A stretch of 64,000 bases of DNA from positions 558,001 to 622,000 of the forward strand of contig NZ_AP021872.1 of the NCBI RefSeq assembly GCF_014218255.1. Direction: 5' to 3'. Shown one piece after another: positions 39,936 to 48,789 of this stretch. Positions within the stretch are counted from its first letter, which is position 1; each line of letters starts with the position of its first letter. Under the pieces are notes generated by a model. The model was given only the letters and a program-made list of their open reading frames with translations, was not told the DNA's origin and did not search any database. The stretch comes from Mycoavidus sp. B2-EB (GTDB lineage Bacteria; Pseudomonadota; Gammaproteobacteria; Burkholderiales; Burkholderiaceae). The position numbers and the translations under genes are program-made.

Positions 39936-40008
39936 CGTGGCAGCCCTCAAGAAAAAAAGATGGATTTAGTCTCTCGTCAGAGAAACTGTTTGATAAAAGA
40001 AGGCTGCC

Positions 40009-40362
40009 ATGATTCCTAGACTTAAATTTCCATCGGAATCGCCCTTCCAAAGATTCGTATTCGGCGCAGAAGAAGTGCCTTCTAGCAGTGAGGTGGGTCA
40101 GCCATTGCGCGATGCAATGGACCTAGTGTATCTAACAGGGCAATACCCTGCAGATGCGCTGAAATTAGAAGATACAGAAGTAGGAAGCGGTGAAAATATT
40201 CAAGAGGCGTATATCAAAAAACATAACCGCCCAGCGCGCATTCACAGACTGGGCGGTGTGTCGGGAGCAGATAGATCGCTTGCTCTTAGGCTGAGACAGC
40301 CGTATTTTTTAAGAAACTATAACGAGTCGACGTTCCAGCTTGCAATTTGGCGTATTCATTAA
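40009..40362 (+). CDS. Small unknown protein under an hrpII-like box, candidate effector
   Basis: This 117-aa protein has no recognised domain. The ATG at 40009 follows AGAAGG at a good distance, and an hrpII-like box with a -10 element lies upstream. The N-terminus is Pro/Ser-rich and has no signal peptide (MIPRLKFPSESPF, then EEVPSSSE), which suits type III secretion signals. The last 77 bases overlap the 3' end of the convergent oxidase gene, so the true C-terminus, or even the gene itself, is uncertain. Without the box I would have doubted it. Confidence 0.45.
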   Translation: MIPRLKFPSESPFQRFVFGAEEVPSSSEVGQPLRDAMDLVYLTGQYPADALKLEDTEVGSGENIQEAYIKKHNRPARIHRLGGVSGADRSLALRLRQPYFLRNYNESTFQLAIWRIH

Positions 40363-41014
40363 AAACCGCCTCGAGCATTTTGCTGGTGAGTTTAAGCGTA
40401 GTTTCCATCACGTTAGTGATATCCGCCAAATCGTCTTGCGTGTTGCAAGTGCGTTGAATAATCTTTTTAATTTCGTCGAAGTGTTCCGCATCGATACTCG
40501 AATGAGCAATAAAAAATGTCATTTGAGAATCTTCCAACTTAAGAGTGCTGCGCAACTTTTCGATTAGGGGATTAATATAATGATAGCAATTCTCCGCCCA
40601 GTAACTATAACCCAAGCGTCTTAAAGGGTTGCCATGGGCGGCGACCCAATACAGATACGCAATTAGAGTTTCTGTTTCTGGCAAAGGTTTAGGGATCACT
40701 GTATCGTGCGTAATGACGTCAATACTTCTGAGGTCGTGCAAAGCCATTTTTTCATGGCCGACTTCTTCGGCGGCGTGTTCGAAACAGAATTTAGTATAGA
40801 CTGGACTAGGATTTTCTCGGACCCCAACTAATGCCTGGTTACGCGCATTATGCGCTGTGTAATGGAAGGTCTCGATCATATAAATGGCATAGAGCGTTTT
40901 ATCTATATCGCCATGCAGAATCGCTTGCGTAAAGCGTGACTGCGTTAATATGGCTTGCCACATAACTTCGAGCTGATCATCTAAATTTTTAAAAAAATCA
41001 TTAAAATTGAGCAT
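40286..41014 (-). CDS. Haem-oxygenase-like diiron oxidase (TENA/PqqC-like fold)
   Basis: This 242-aa all-helical protein fits the iron-containing redox enzyme family (HDO superfamily: UndA, SznF, BesC, CADD). Candidate iron ligands are E48 in YMIETFHYTAH, E84 and H87 in HAAEEVGHEKM, E141 in YWAENCYHY, and H171, D175 and H178 in HSSIDAEH. The H-x3-D-x2-H spacing is typical of this fold's diiron site. Members oxidise fatty acids or amino acids, with outcomes such as decarboxylation, N-oxygenation or C-C cleavage. Its start overlaps the stop of the acyltransferase gene by 14 bases, so translation is coupled. The substrate is unknown. Confidence 0.8.
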   Translation of the reverse strand: MLNFNDFFKNLDDQLEVMWQAILTQSRFTQAILHGDIDKTLYAIYMIETFHYTAHNARNQALVGVRENPSPVYTKFCFEHAAEEVGHEKMALHDLRSIDVITHDTVIPKPLPETETLIAYLYWVAAHGNPLRRLGYSYWAENCYHYINPLIEKLRSTLKLEDSQMTFFIAHSSIDAEHFDEIKKIIQRTCNTQDDLADITNVMETTLKLTSKMLEAVFNEYAKLQAGTSTRYSFLKNTAVSA

Positions 41015-41726
41015 GAATATTTCCTTGCTGGTTATATTTAAAGTCTAAAAAAGAAAGGTCCGCGGTTAACGGATGGGAGGGCGTAGTCAATTCTGGTATG
41101 AGGTAACCTTCCGGTATAGAGCAGCCTGGCCCCATCGCAATTTCATGCCAATTACCTGCCATAAACCAATATTTGCCATGATTTCTTTCCAGCAAGGTCA
41201 ATTGTTCGCTAGAGAGCGGTTTCATGCCAAAGCGCTGAAAAAGCCTACGTTGTGGCGCTTTGCACATGGCTAAAAATCCGGAGTATTGATTTTTTAAACT
41301 AAACAGCGCCACACAAGCGAGAAGTCGAATGGAAAATGCAGAGACCTCATGGTTATGCGAGGTAATTAAGCGGCTTAATTCAATATAATCAGAAAAATGA
41401 CTTAATGAGAGGGGGCTGCCCGCCAGTACCATTTCTAGCTCAAAAGGAGCTGGGGTGGCTCGAATACAGCCCACTAGCACGCCATCTTTAGTTACCCAAA
41501 AATGATGACTTCTTTGATCAAGTTGATATTGCTCTTCACATTTTATCTGTAATTCATTCAATAAATAATATTGCTCTCTAATCAAATATTGATTATTGCG
41601 ATATTGTCGAATTTCATCCATTGGCGCTTGGGCATAGCTAGCGCTATGGATATTAAAGCTGCTCTTTTGAGAAAGAATATAATCCAAGAAATTGATTAAT
41701 TTTTGAATTCCAACGTCTAGCTCCAT
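41001..41726 (-). CDS. LuxI/FeeM-like N-acyltransferase (GNAT fold)
   Basis: This 241-aa protein has the layout of acyl-homoserine-lactone synthases and N-acyl amino acid synthases. It shows an N-terminal YRNNQYLIREQY (about 42-53), LDQRSHHFWV with G-x-L-V-G-x-I-R (about 69-89), IELSRLIT (about 115-122; the ExSRL motif) and a C-terminal region with RLFQRFGMKPLS. Such enzymes transfer an acyl chain from acyl-ACP or CoA to an amine. It is the first gene of a two-gene unit with the diiron oxidase. A palindrome, a -10 element (TATGAT) and an hrpII-like box lie upstream. Product unknown. LuxI versus FeeM cannot be settled from sequence alone. Confidence 0.75.
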   Translation of the reverse strand: MELDVGIQKLINFLDYILSQKSSFNIHSASYAQAPMDEIRQYRNNQYLIREQYYLLNELQIKCEEQYQLDQRSHHFWVTKDGVLVGCIRATPAPFELEMVLAGSPLSLSHFSDYIELSRLITSHNHEVSAFSIRLLACVALFSLKNQYSGFLAMCKAPQRRLFQRFGMKPLSSEQLTLLERNHGKYWFMAGNWHEIAMGPGCSIPEGYLIPELTTPSHPLTADLSFLDFKYNQQGNIHAQF

Positions 41727-41775
41727 GCGCCACCATTTAATTATGTGATGTTAAGTTAAATAAAAAATAATCATA

Positions 41776-41789
41776 CCCAGCATGCTGGG
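41776..41789. promoter_or_regulatory. Perfect 14-base palindrome beside the acyltransferase -10 element
   Basis: CCCAGCATGCTGGG is a perfect inverted repeat. It directly abuts TATGAT (minus strand, 41775-41770) and lies 50 bases from the acyltransferase start. This is the position of a repressor operator. It is shorter than a typical lux box. Confidence 0.5.
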
Positions 41790-41806
41790 AATAAAGTATG
41801 AAAAAG

Positions 41807-41830
41807 CGAATCAATCTCTTGTTCTCCGAA
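41807..41830 (-). promoter_or_regulatory. hrpII-box-like site 2 (TTCG-N16-TTCG)
   Basis: On the minus strand TTCG (41830-41827), 16 bases, then TTCG (41810-41807). TATGAT starts 31 bases downstream (41775-41770), fitting the box-to--10 distance and the YANNRT pattern known for hrp promoters. The box is 81 bases upstream of the acyltransferase-oxidase operon. Confidence 0.72.
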
Positions 41831-41969
41831 ATGCCATATTAGAGGGTTAATTCATAAAGGCATGGGTAATTTAAAATGAGAATTGGCCTTTTCTTTTAAA
41901 ACAATTATTTTTCGAATGACCATGTCAAGTGGTGGAATTAAAGGAGCGCTCAAGCACAGATAAATAATC

Positions 41970-41993
41970 TTCGCTCATTGATTTTTTTATTCG
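41970..41993 (+). promoter_or_regulatory. hrpII-box-like site 3 (TTCG-N16-TTCG)
   Basis: TTCG at 41970-41973 and 41990-41993 with exactly 16 bases between. It is 93 bases upstream of the 1032-aa protein gene and points toward it. The -10 is less clear (TACAAC or AACAAT at 42022-42030). It shares the 359-base divergent intergenic region with site 2. Confidence 0.65.
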
Positions 41994-42085
41994 TGATTTC
42001 CTCAGGTGGTTGACGGCAACGTACAACAATTCATTTCACAAGAGACAATTGAACGAGCGGTAACAGCGAGTGGCGGGCTTGTGAA

Positions 42086-45000
42086 ATGCGAACAAATACC
42101 TTTGATCAGTTACCTCAACCGGTTGTGTCGAGCTTGAGTCGCTTGTCTTCGGTTCAGAGTGGGCCGGTGGTGGCTCGGAGGCGCTCGGTAGTGGCGCACC
42201 CTATAGAAGAAGCGTTCGATGCGCTGACGCATTTGGAGCTGAGTCAAAACTCGAGCGCGAACCGGCCTGCGGCGAGAGTGGCTAAAACGAGCAATGTTTT
42301 GCTGGTTGAGAAAACCGGCGTGGAATTGAGGCCGCTTGACGCTTCACCCCAGTATAAACCCGATCCTGAGCAAGGATTGCCTAGCCTAAATCCGGCCACA
42401 ATACATAAGCTGGTCAGGCAGCATAGAGCAACCGAAGAGGCGAAAACTTGGGCTAATCAGCTGGATGGCGCGATTCAGGGTACCTCTTTGGGTGAGTTTG
42501 TACGCAGTCAATTCAAGCACAAACCTTTGAGTTTGGATGAGGCGCAACAATTTGGCGCGATGGTCAAGCAAATATTACAGGATAAGTCGGCTCCTAATAC
42601 GGCTAAGCAATTGGGTACGGTACCGCTGCTTCGCGCCCTAGCCCAGGTTACTCATGGCGATCTAGATTTAGCTCTAGAAGTGTTGGTGCGGCTTGGGAGG
42701 CCGCTCGATATCGGTATGCATGGACCCGCCTCAGGAAAGGCGCAGATTAACGAGTATGCTTGGCGCTGCGCGCAGCAACTCGCCTATGAGCGAGGTCCAG
42801 CATTAGAGGCTTTGCTTAAATTACAGGAAATCGATCCCGCTCAAGCGACTCTGAGTAAAGCAACTAGACTTACTGTCTATCTGCAAGCAGCGTATAAATT
42901 ACGCACGCTAGAGCCGGCACTGAGCGCGCGCGCGGAAGCGCTGGATTTTGAAGTTGAAGCTCGCGGTGGAATTAAAGCTAGACTTAAAGCAAAGCCTGAA
43001 GCTCAGCAAGCTTTGGCAGCCTTGAAGGTGGCTCGCTTGGCGGCCCTTACGGCAAAATCATTTCCTGAGAAGCCATTAAATTTAGCTGCATTGGAAGAAA
43101 ATAAAGCGCTCAAAACTGAGGAGATTGCCGCGTATTGGACCTGGGGGCAGGGTTTTGAGGAAAACCAGCCAGATTCATTACTGGCTAGAAGCGTTTCCCG
43201 TTTATTAAAAGCAGGAAAAGCTTGGGTTACGCGTGGTCAGGTGCGCGCAGTGCTGCAACATAAGATCGATCAAGCACCAAACTGGAGTTTGGCGCGTTTG
43301 TTAGCTAGAGCCGAACTCTTTATGGATGATATGCCACGTGCATTTAATCAGAAAAAAACGCCTTACCGGCCGACCGAGCATGGGTTTGATGACGTACTGA
43401 AAGGTATTTACGGCGAAACAATCCGCACTTTACACAGTCAGCTTTGCTCTTATGGTGAAAAACTCCTCGAGGGGAAGCGCAATGCGGAGGGGCGGGCTGA
43501 GACAGAGTCGATTGTAGCTAAGCTTAAACAACGGATAGAGTGGTCTGAGCCAGCCCAGAATGAAGCCGTTTATGCTTTGGCACATGAGCGATTGAGCCTC
43601 GATGAATTAAAGGAAATTGCGAAATCTTTCTTAGCTGCAGGGGCATCTGAAGCAAGGGATGGATGGCAATTACACGCAGGGGTTATTACTACTTTATTAA
43701 AACAAGCTGAGCAGCAAGCAGGGGTTCTGAATCTTAAGCCGCTGCATGAAATTAATCCGAAGACGCTACAAGCCTTTCAACTGAGCTACATTAATCAAAA
43801 TAATGGGAGTCGCTTTGAGGAATGTGATGGCGGCCGAGTCGGCTTAGGTTTAAGTGTAGCGTTAAAAACGCATGGAGTAGCGTCGGTGAGCTTATTTGCG
43901 AGAAGGACTTATGGCGCAGAAGTGGCGCATGCGATGAGTTTAAGTGACGCTGGCTTGCAACTTGAATTCGGCAAAAGACAACGCAAAACAATAGCGGTCA
44001 GGGGCGGCGCGTTTTTCGGGGCGCGTTGCAAATTGGGTGTAGCCAAAATTATATTCGGCAGTGGTGCTACAGTTGGTATGAATTATCAAACTGGTGAAGC
44101 GGAACATGCGACGTTGCATGCTTTGAAATCCTCGGGCACGCAAGGCGCTGATGGAGCATGGCGTGACACCGCGGAAAAGATGGTTAAAAACTACTGGAAC
44201 GCAATAGATGCCGCGCAGAGTCATGCGGAAAACGAGCAACAGGCTTTTTTAAATGCACTGGCCAGAGCGAATTTTGATGATCCTAATATTCTATTGGGGA
44301 ATCGGAATAAGAGTAATATGCAGGTTGATCTATTTATTACGGGTAGCTTAGGCGTTTATTTTGCACTCAATCCGCAGAGTGACTCACCCGCTAGCATTGG
44401 CTTAGCTGCGGAAGTGACGGCCAAAGCCACGCCTTATAGCGCGGGCCGTGAAGCTCTGGCGAACGGTGTTGTGCAAGGCCACCAAAAGCGCGCGGGCCAG
44501 GCTGCCGCTATTTTGGTGGATACCTCGGGACGTCTTTTGCCGGGAGTCAGTATTCCGGTCGAAACTGAGGCGATTAAGGAAGTTGGGCCGAGTGGGTTGC
44601 TGGCCCGCTTGCGGCGGATACATGCGAAATTGAATACTAAAAAAATTGTAGCGGAACGGGGACGCCATGGCATGTTGCACGTTATGCATAACCCTCAAGG
44701 AATTGAGCCAAAGTTTACTTTTATTGACGAAACCTTTGCAAACGGCAGCCATTTTAAGAAAATGCTAGATCAGGATTCGCGCTGGAATCATTTATATGCA
44801 GCAAAGCTAAACAATTTTATCGACTCCACGCCAAATGAAAAAGAAACCAAGCTACTTTTTGGCGTGCGTTGGCAGTTAAAGGATGAGCCGGATTTAATGC
44901 ATCGTATGAATGCCTATACCCATGAAATAACGCAACTGCGCAGGGTTGAGCAACAGATCACGAATAAAGCAGAAAAGCGCACAATCAAAGAGCGTATTGA

Positions 45001-45184
45001 AGAGTTACAAAGCAGGGTCGATGGACTCTTTGCAGATCCTGCTTCATGGAAACCCTATGGCCTGTTTAAAGCACGAGAAGCTAAGCAAGGCTCTTCAGAC
45101 GGTTGGAAATATATAGGATGGGCAACCCATGAACACGAGCGAACATCTGTAAGCGATGTCGAATGGCTGCTGCCATCCGCTTAG
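42086..45184 (+). CDS. Large unknown protein under an hrpII-like box, candidate type III effector
   Basis: This 1032-aa protein has no signal peptide. The N-terminus is Ser/Pro/Arg-rich and probably unstructured (LPQPVVSSLSRLSSVQSG, residues 8-25). Residues of about 100-560 look helical and Ala/Leu-rich. About 570-800 is a Gly-rich, beta-like region (GRVGLGLSVALKTHG, FGSGATVGMNYQTGE). The end is charged and helical. An hrpII-like box lies 93 bases upstream. Size, composition and AWR triplets (EYAWRC, GAWRDT) recall the AWR/RipA effectors of Ralstonia, but I cannot establish homology. GTG, TTG and AAT starts were not needed: the frame opens with ATG at 42086. Function unknown; effector status is inference. 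Confidence 0.7.
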   Translation: MRTNTFDQLPQPVVSSLSRLSSVQSGPVVARRRSVVAHPIEEAFDALTHLELSQNSSANRPAARVAKTSNVLLVEKTGVELRPLDASPQYKPDPEQGLPSLNPATIHKLVRQHRATEEAKTWANQLDGAIQGTSLGEFVRSQFKHKPLSLDEAQQFGAMVKQILQDKSAPNTAKQLGTVPLLRALAQVTHGDLDLALEVLVRLGRPLDIGMHGPASGKAQINEYAWRCAQQLAYERGPALEALLKLQEIDPAQATLSKATRLTVYLQAAYKLRTLEPALSARAEALDFEVEARGGIKARLKAKPEAQQALAALKVARLAALTAKSFPEKPLNLAALEENKALKTEEIAAYWTWGQGFEENQPDSLLARSVSRLLKAGKAWVTRGQVRAVLQHKIDQAPNWSLARLLARAELFMDDMPRAFNQKKTPYRPTEHGFDDVLKGIYGETIRTLHSQLCSYGEKLLEGKRNAEGRAETESIVAKLKQRIEWSEPAQNEAVYALAHERLSLDELKEIAKSFLAAGASEARDGWQLHAGVITTLLKQAEQQAGVLNLKPLHEINPKTLQAFQLSYINQNNGSRFEECDGGRVGLGLSVALKTHGVASVSLFARRTYGAEVAHAMSLSDAGLQLEFGKRQRKTIAVRGGAFFGARCKLGVAKIIFGSGATVGMNYQTGEAEHATLHALKSSGTQGADGAWRDTAEKMVKNYWNAIDAAQSHAENEQQAFLNALARANFDDPNILLGNRNKSNMQVDLFITGSLGVYFALNPQSDSPASIGLAAEVTAKATPYSAGREALANGVVQGHQKRAGQAAAILVDTSGRLLPGVSIPVETEAIKEVGPSGLLARLRRIHAKLNTKKIVAERGRHGMLHVMHNPQGIEPKFTFIDETFANGSHFKKMLDQDSRWNHLYAAKLNNFIDSTPNEKETKLLFGVRWQLKDEPDLMHRMNAYTHEITQLRRVEQQITNKAEKRTIKERIEELQSRVDGLFADPASWKPYGLFKAREAKQGSSDGWKYIGWATHEHERTSVSDVEWLLPSA

Positions 45185-45209
45185 CTAGATGATCTAAACG
45201 TTAAGTTTC

Positions 45210-45665
45210 TTATCTGACTTCTGCAATTAACTCAATTTCAACGCAAGCGCCCAACGGCAACTGGATGACGCCAGCGGCAGAACGCGCATGTTTGCCGCTA
45301 GCGCCAAACACGCTGACAAAAAGTTCTGAAGCGCCATTGGTGACGATATGTTGCTCGGTGTAATCAGGGGTTGAATTTATTAAACTAAATAGTTTAATAA
45401 TCCGGCTCACTTGGTTGAGATCTCCAGTGTGCGCATGCAAAGTTGCGATGAGGTCAATTGCGATTGAGCGGGCAGCTAAGCGCGCTATATCGGTTGTCAT
45501 GTTTTCGCCTAGTTTGCCAACCCATGGCTGTCCGTCTTTTTTAGCAATATGACCGGAAAGATAGACGAGTTTGCCGCTTTGCATACTCATTGAATAGGCG
45601 GCAACAGGCGCGGCAGCGGTGGGTAATGTAATACCAAGTTCATCTAATTTTTTATAAATAGACAT
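45210..45665 (-). CDS. RidA family (YjgF/YER057c/UK114) protein
   Basis: This 151-aa protein is of the longer RidA subgroup. RidA enzymes deaminate reactive enamine/imine intermediates from pyridoxal-phosphate enzymes. The ending GASGKHARSAAGVIQLPLGACVEIELIAEV (in parts) holds the conserved arginine (about residue 128) and the PLGACVEIE signature. The upstream half has GKLVYLSGHIAKKDGQPW. It lies 8 bases after the EamA transporter gene on the same strand, so it is probably in an operon with it. Specific substrate unknown. Confidence 0.9.
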   Translation of the reverse strand: MSIYKKLDELGITLPTAAAPVAAYSMSMQSGKLVYLSGHIAKKDGQPWVGKLGENMTTDIARLAARSIAIDLIATLHAHTGDLNQVSRIIKLFSLINSTPDYTEQHIVTNGASELFVSVFGASGKHARSAAGVIQLPLGACVEIELIAEVR

Positions 45666-45673
45666 TATTTTCT

Positions 45674-46588
45674 TTAATTGTGAGCAATTTTTTGAGGTGT
45701 AAGGTTGTTTGGAGGCAGCGCCGCAATCCGTGTGCGGCTACTCAGTGTAAGCATGACAACGACAGCAGCGGCAAAAAGCCAAGTATCAGGTCCGACGTGC
45801 TCGCCAAAAAAGCAAGCGGAAAAAGCCAGAGTGAAAAATACCTGTAACTGTTGCACTTGGCTAACGCGCGCGATACCCCCTAAAGCGAGACCTGCATACC
45901 AGATAAAAAGACCTATAAACTGCGAGAAAAACGCAGCATATCCAAATGCCAGCCAAGATTTAAGCGTGATTGGACCTGTATGGAGCCAAGCCAGCCAAAG
46001 CACGGGTGCGGTTAGAAACGGAGCAGCGATAACCAGCGCCCAGCAAATCACGCGCCAGCCTCCGATTTGTTTCGCTAGCCGGCCGCCTTCTGTATAACCC
46101 AGCCCGCCAAAAGCCACCGCAATCAGCATAAAAATATCTCCGCCCATTAACATACCGCCACCGGCGCGGATTGCGTATGTAAGAATGAGTACGCTACCTG
46201 CGATTGAGCATAGCCAAAATATACGAGAGGGTTTTTCACGCGCGAAGCAAACCGCATAAACGGCGACGCATAAAGGCTGTAAGCCATTTACAATAGCGCC
46301 GTGCGAGGCAGGTAGAGTTCGCATAGCCCAAGCGGTGCAGGCTGGAAATACAATAATTGCGCCTAACGCAACAACCGCCAGCCCTTTGAATTGCTGCTTA
46401 GTTGGCCAGCGTTCGCGGCGCCAAGCAAGTAGCAGGGCAGCGGGTATGGCCGCTGCGAGTGACCGTCCAAGTCCATTCAGTAGGGGATGGAGGTCTTGAA
46501 TTGCGATGCGTGTCATCGGTAGGGTTAGACTAAAGATCATGACGCTGAGCAAGCCAAGCAACATGCCCTGAATTTCGCGTGAATTCAT
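45674..46588 (-). CDS. EamA/DMT-family transporter
   Basis: From the ATG ending at 46588 the protein is 304 aa with about ten membrane helices in two EamA repeats. The first repeat has TMRIAIQDLHPLLNGLGRSLAAAIPA-like sequence and the second has SWLAFGYAAFFSQFIGLFIWYAGLA, in parts. These proteins export amino acids or other small metabolites. The 26-residue upstream extension is unlikely. Substrate unknown; coupling with a RidA gene hints at amino-acid-related metabolism. Confidence 0.9.
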   Translation of the reverse strand: MNSREIQGMLLGLLSVMIFSLTLPMTRIAIQDLHPLLNGLGRSLAAAIPAALLLAWRRERWPTKQQFKGLAVVALGAIIVFPACTAWAMRTLPASHGAIVNGLQPLCVAVYAVCFAREKPSRIFWLCSIAGSVLILTYAIRAGGGMLMGGDIFMLIAVAFGGLGYTEGGRLAKQIGGWRVICWALVIAAPFLTAPVLWLAWLHTGPITLKSWLAFGYAAFFSQFIGLFIWYAGLALGGIARVSQVQQLQVFFTLAFSACFFGEHVGPDTWLFAAAVVVMLTLSSRTRIAALPPNNLTPQKIAHN

Positions 46589-46883
46589 TGTAGGGTATTC
46601 CGTAGCGTTAGATTTTGCCAACGGTTCCAAAATAATAATGATAGGAAAAGGGCACTCGAGTCGCAATTTAAAGCGCGGCGCGATGAATCCATCAAGCCGC
46701 GTTAAAATAGAGTTACGAACGTAAAAGCGCTAGCCACGAGCTGCGGATTGCGTTCTTCAGGTTAGCTGCGCAGGCCGTTTATATGCGCGCTTCTCTAGGC
46801 TTTCTCTTGAAATATAGGAAAACACCTCCATTATTTGGCACGATCCACTAATGTGAATTTAACAGCCCTTAAGGATTTTGACA

Positions 46884-48773
46884 ATGACACAAGAAACTCT
46901 GAGTTTTCAGGCAGAAGTCAAACAGCTTCTGCAGTTGATGATCCACTCTCTTTATAGCAATAAAGAGATCTTTTTGCGCGAATTGATCTCAAACGCATCA
47001 GATGCGGCAGACAAGTTGCGTTTTGAGGCGATTGCAGATGCCTCACTCTATGAAAATGATGCGAATTTACGCATTCGGATTGCCTATGATGCCACGGCGC
47101 GCACCATTACGATTGAGGACAATGGGATTGGCATGAGCCGTGAGGAGGTGATTGCTAATCTTGGCACCATTGCGCGTTCGGGGACCAAAGAGTTTTTTGC
47201 CAAGTTATCTGGCGATGCGCAAAAAGATGCTGCGCTGATTGGCCAATTTGGTGTGGGGTTTTATTCCGGCTTCATCATTGCCGATCAGATCACGGTTGAA
47301 TCGCGCCGCGCTGGATTGCCGGCGAGCGAAGGAGTACGCTGGCATAGTGCGGGAGATGGCGAATTTAGCGTAGAAGCGATTGAGCGGCCAGCACGTGGTA
47401 CGTCGATTACGCTCCATCTGCGCGCAGGCGAGGACGATTTTCTGTCTGCCTGGCGCTTAAAGTCGATTATCCGAAAATATTCGGACCATATCGCGCTGCC
47501 CATTTTGATGCTTAAAGAAGAGTGGGATCAGGAAAAGCAAGAAACCGTGCGCCGTGACGAAGATGAAACGATCAACCAGGCGAGTGCTTTATGGGCGCGC
47601 GCAAAAAGCGAAATTGACGAGAGTCAGTATAAGACGTTTTACCAGCATCTCGCGCATGACCAACAAGAGCCGCTGAGCTGGACGCATAATCGGGTTGAGG
47701 GACGGAATGAATACATTCAACTGCTATACGTTCCTAGCCAAGCGCCGTTTGATTTATGGGATCGGAATCAGCGAGGTGGTTTAAAGTTGTATGTCAAACG
47801 CGTATTTATTATGGAGGATGCTGAGCAATTACTGCCGGCATATCTGCGCTTTATTCGAGGTGTGGTTGATTCAAACGATTTGCCGCTCAATGTCTCGCGT
47901 GAAATTTTGCAAGAAAGCCGTGACGTTAAAGCGATACGAGACGGAGTGACTAAGCGCGCACTCTCAATGTTGGAAGAGTTAGCAGAAAAAGAGACGGAAA
48001 AATATGCTGCGTTTTGGCAGCAATTCGGTCAGGTATTAAAAGAGGGCATGGGCGAAGATCAGGCTAATCGCGAGCGGCTTGCCGCGCTTTTGCGTTTTGC
48101 GAGCACGGCGCATGATACGGCGGCGCAAACCGTTACTTTGGCAGACTATGTGGCGCGCATGAAAGAGGGCCAAACCAAGATTTATTATGTGACAGCAGAT
48201 AGCTGGCAAGCAGCGCGCAATAGCCCCCACCTCGAAGTGTTCCGCAACAAAGGCGTGGAGGTATTATTGTTGACGGACCGGGTCGATGAATGGATGCTAT
48301 CTTTCTTAAATGAATTCGAGGGTAAACCACTCAGTAGCGTAGCGCGCGGCGATCTGGATCTAGGCGCTTTAAGCGATGCTGAGAAAGCCGAGCAAGCAAA
48401 AGCCAGTGAAAGCTTGCAGCCGGTGCTCGAAAAAATGAAAGAGGTCTTGCAAGACAAGGTGAAAGATGTGCGGGCTACATTTAGGTTGACTGACTCGCCC
48501 GCTTGCTTAATTGTCGATGAAAACGAGATGAGCGGCTATTTGCAACGGATCTTAAAGTCAGCCGGTCAAAAAGCGCCAGAATCCAAGCCTATTTTAGAAA
48601 TTAATCCAGAACATGCATTGATTAAGCGGTTAGAGGTTGAACAAGCGGGGTTTGCTGACTGGAGCCACTTGCTTTTCGATCAAGCTCTATTGGCCGAAGG
48701 CGGGGTGTTGAATGATCCGGCGGACTATGTGAAGCGCGCTAATATGTTGTTATTAGAAGGGCTGGAGCGCTAA
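46884..48773 (+). CDS. htpG: Chaperone HtpG (Hsp90)
   Basis: HtpG is the bacterial Hsp90, an ATP-dependent dimeric chaperone. From the ATG at 46884 the protein is 629 aa. The GHKL ATP site shows [17 protein letters not shown] (about residues 33-49), [11 protein letters not shown] and [11 protein letters not shown]. The middle domain has the conserved [19 protein letters not shown] in parts. AAGGA at 46871-46875 sits 8 bases before this ATG, favouring it over a TTG two codons earlier. Confidence 0.97.
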   Translation: MTQETLSFQAEVKQLLQLMIHSLYSNKEIFLRELISNASDAADKLRFEAIADASLYENDANLRIRIAYDATARTITIEDNGIGMSREEVIANLGTIARSGTKEFFAKLSGDAQKDAALIGQFGVGFYSGFIIADQITVESRRAGLPASEGVRWHSAGDGEFSVEAIERPARGTSITLHLRAGEDDFLSAWRLKSIIRKYSDHIALPILMLKEEWDQEKQETVRRDEDETINQASALWARAKSEIDESQYKTFYQHLAHDQQEPLSWTHNRVEGRNEYIQLLYVPSQAPFDLWDRNQRGGLKLYVKRVFIMEDAEQLLPAYLRFIRGVVDSNDLPLNVSREILQESRDVKAIRDGVTKRALSMLEELAEKETEKYAAFWQQFGQVLKEGMGEDQANRERLAALLRFASTAHDTAAQTVTLADYVARMKEGQTKIYYVTADSWQAARNSPHLEVFRNKGVEVLLLTDRVDEWMLSFLNEFEGKPLSSVARGDLDLGALSDAEKAEQAKASESLQPVLEKMKEVLQDKVKDVRATFRLTDSPACLIVDENEMSGYLQRILKSAGQKAPESKPILEINPEHALIKRLEVEQAGFADWSHLLFDQALLAEGGVLNDPADYVKRANMLLLEGLER

Positions 48774-48789
48774 GTAGGCGGTGCTATTC

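Noticed and set aside
39900-39950. Possible insertion-sequence end (TTTTGTTGAATAA)
   Set aside because: No partner repeat or transposase trace; it is part of hrpII-like site 1 spacer.
39793-40050. Minus-strand frame of 85 codons over hrpII-like site 1
   Set aside because: No ribosome site and no family; the forward features explain the region better.
41776-41789. Palindrome as a lux box for quorum sensing
   Set aside because: Lux boxes are about 20 bases with a different consensus, and no LuxR gene is in the window.
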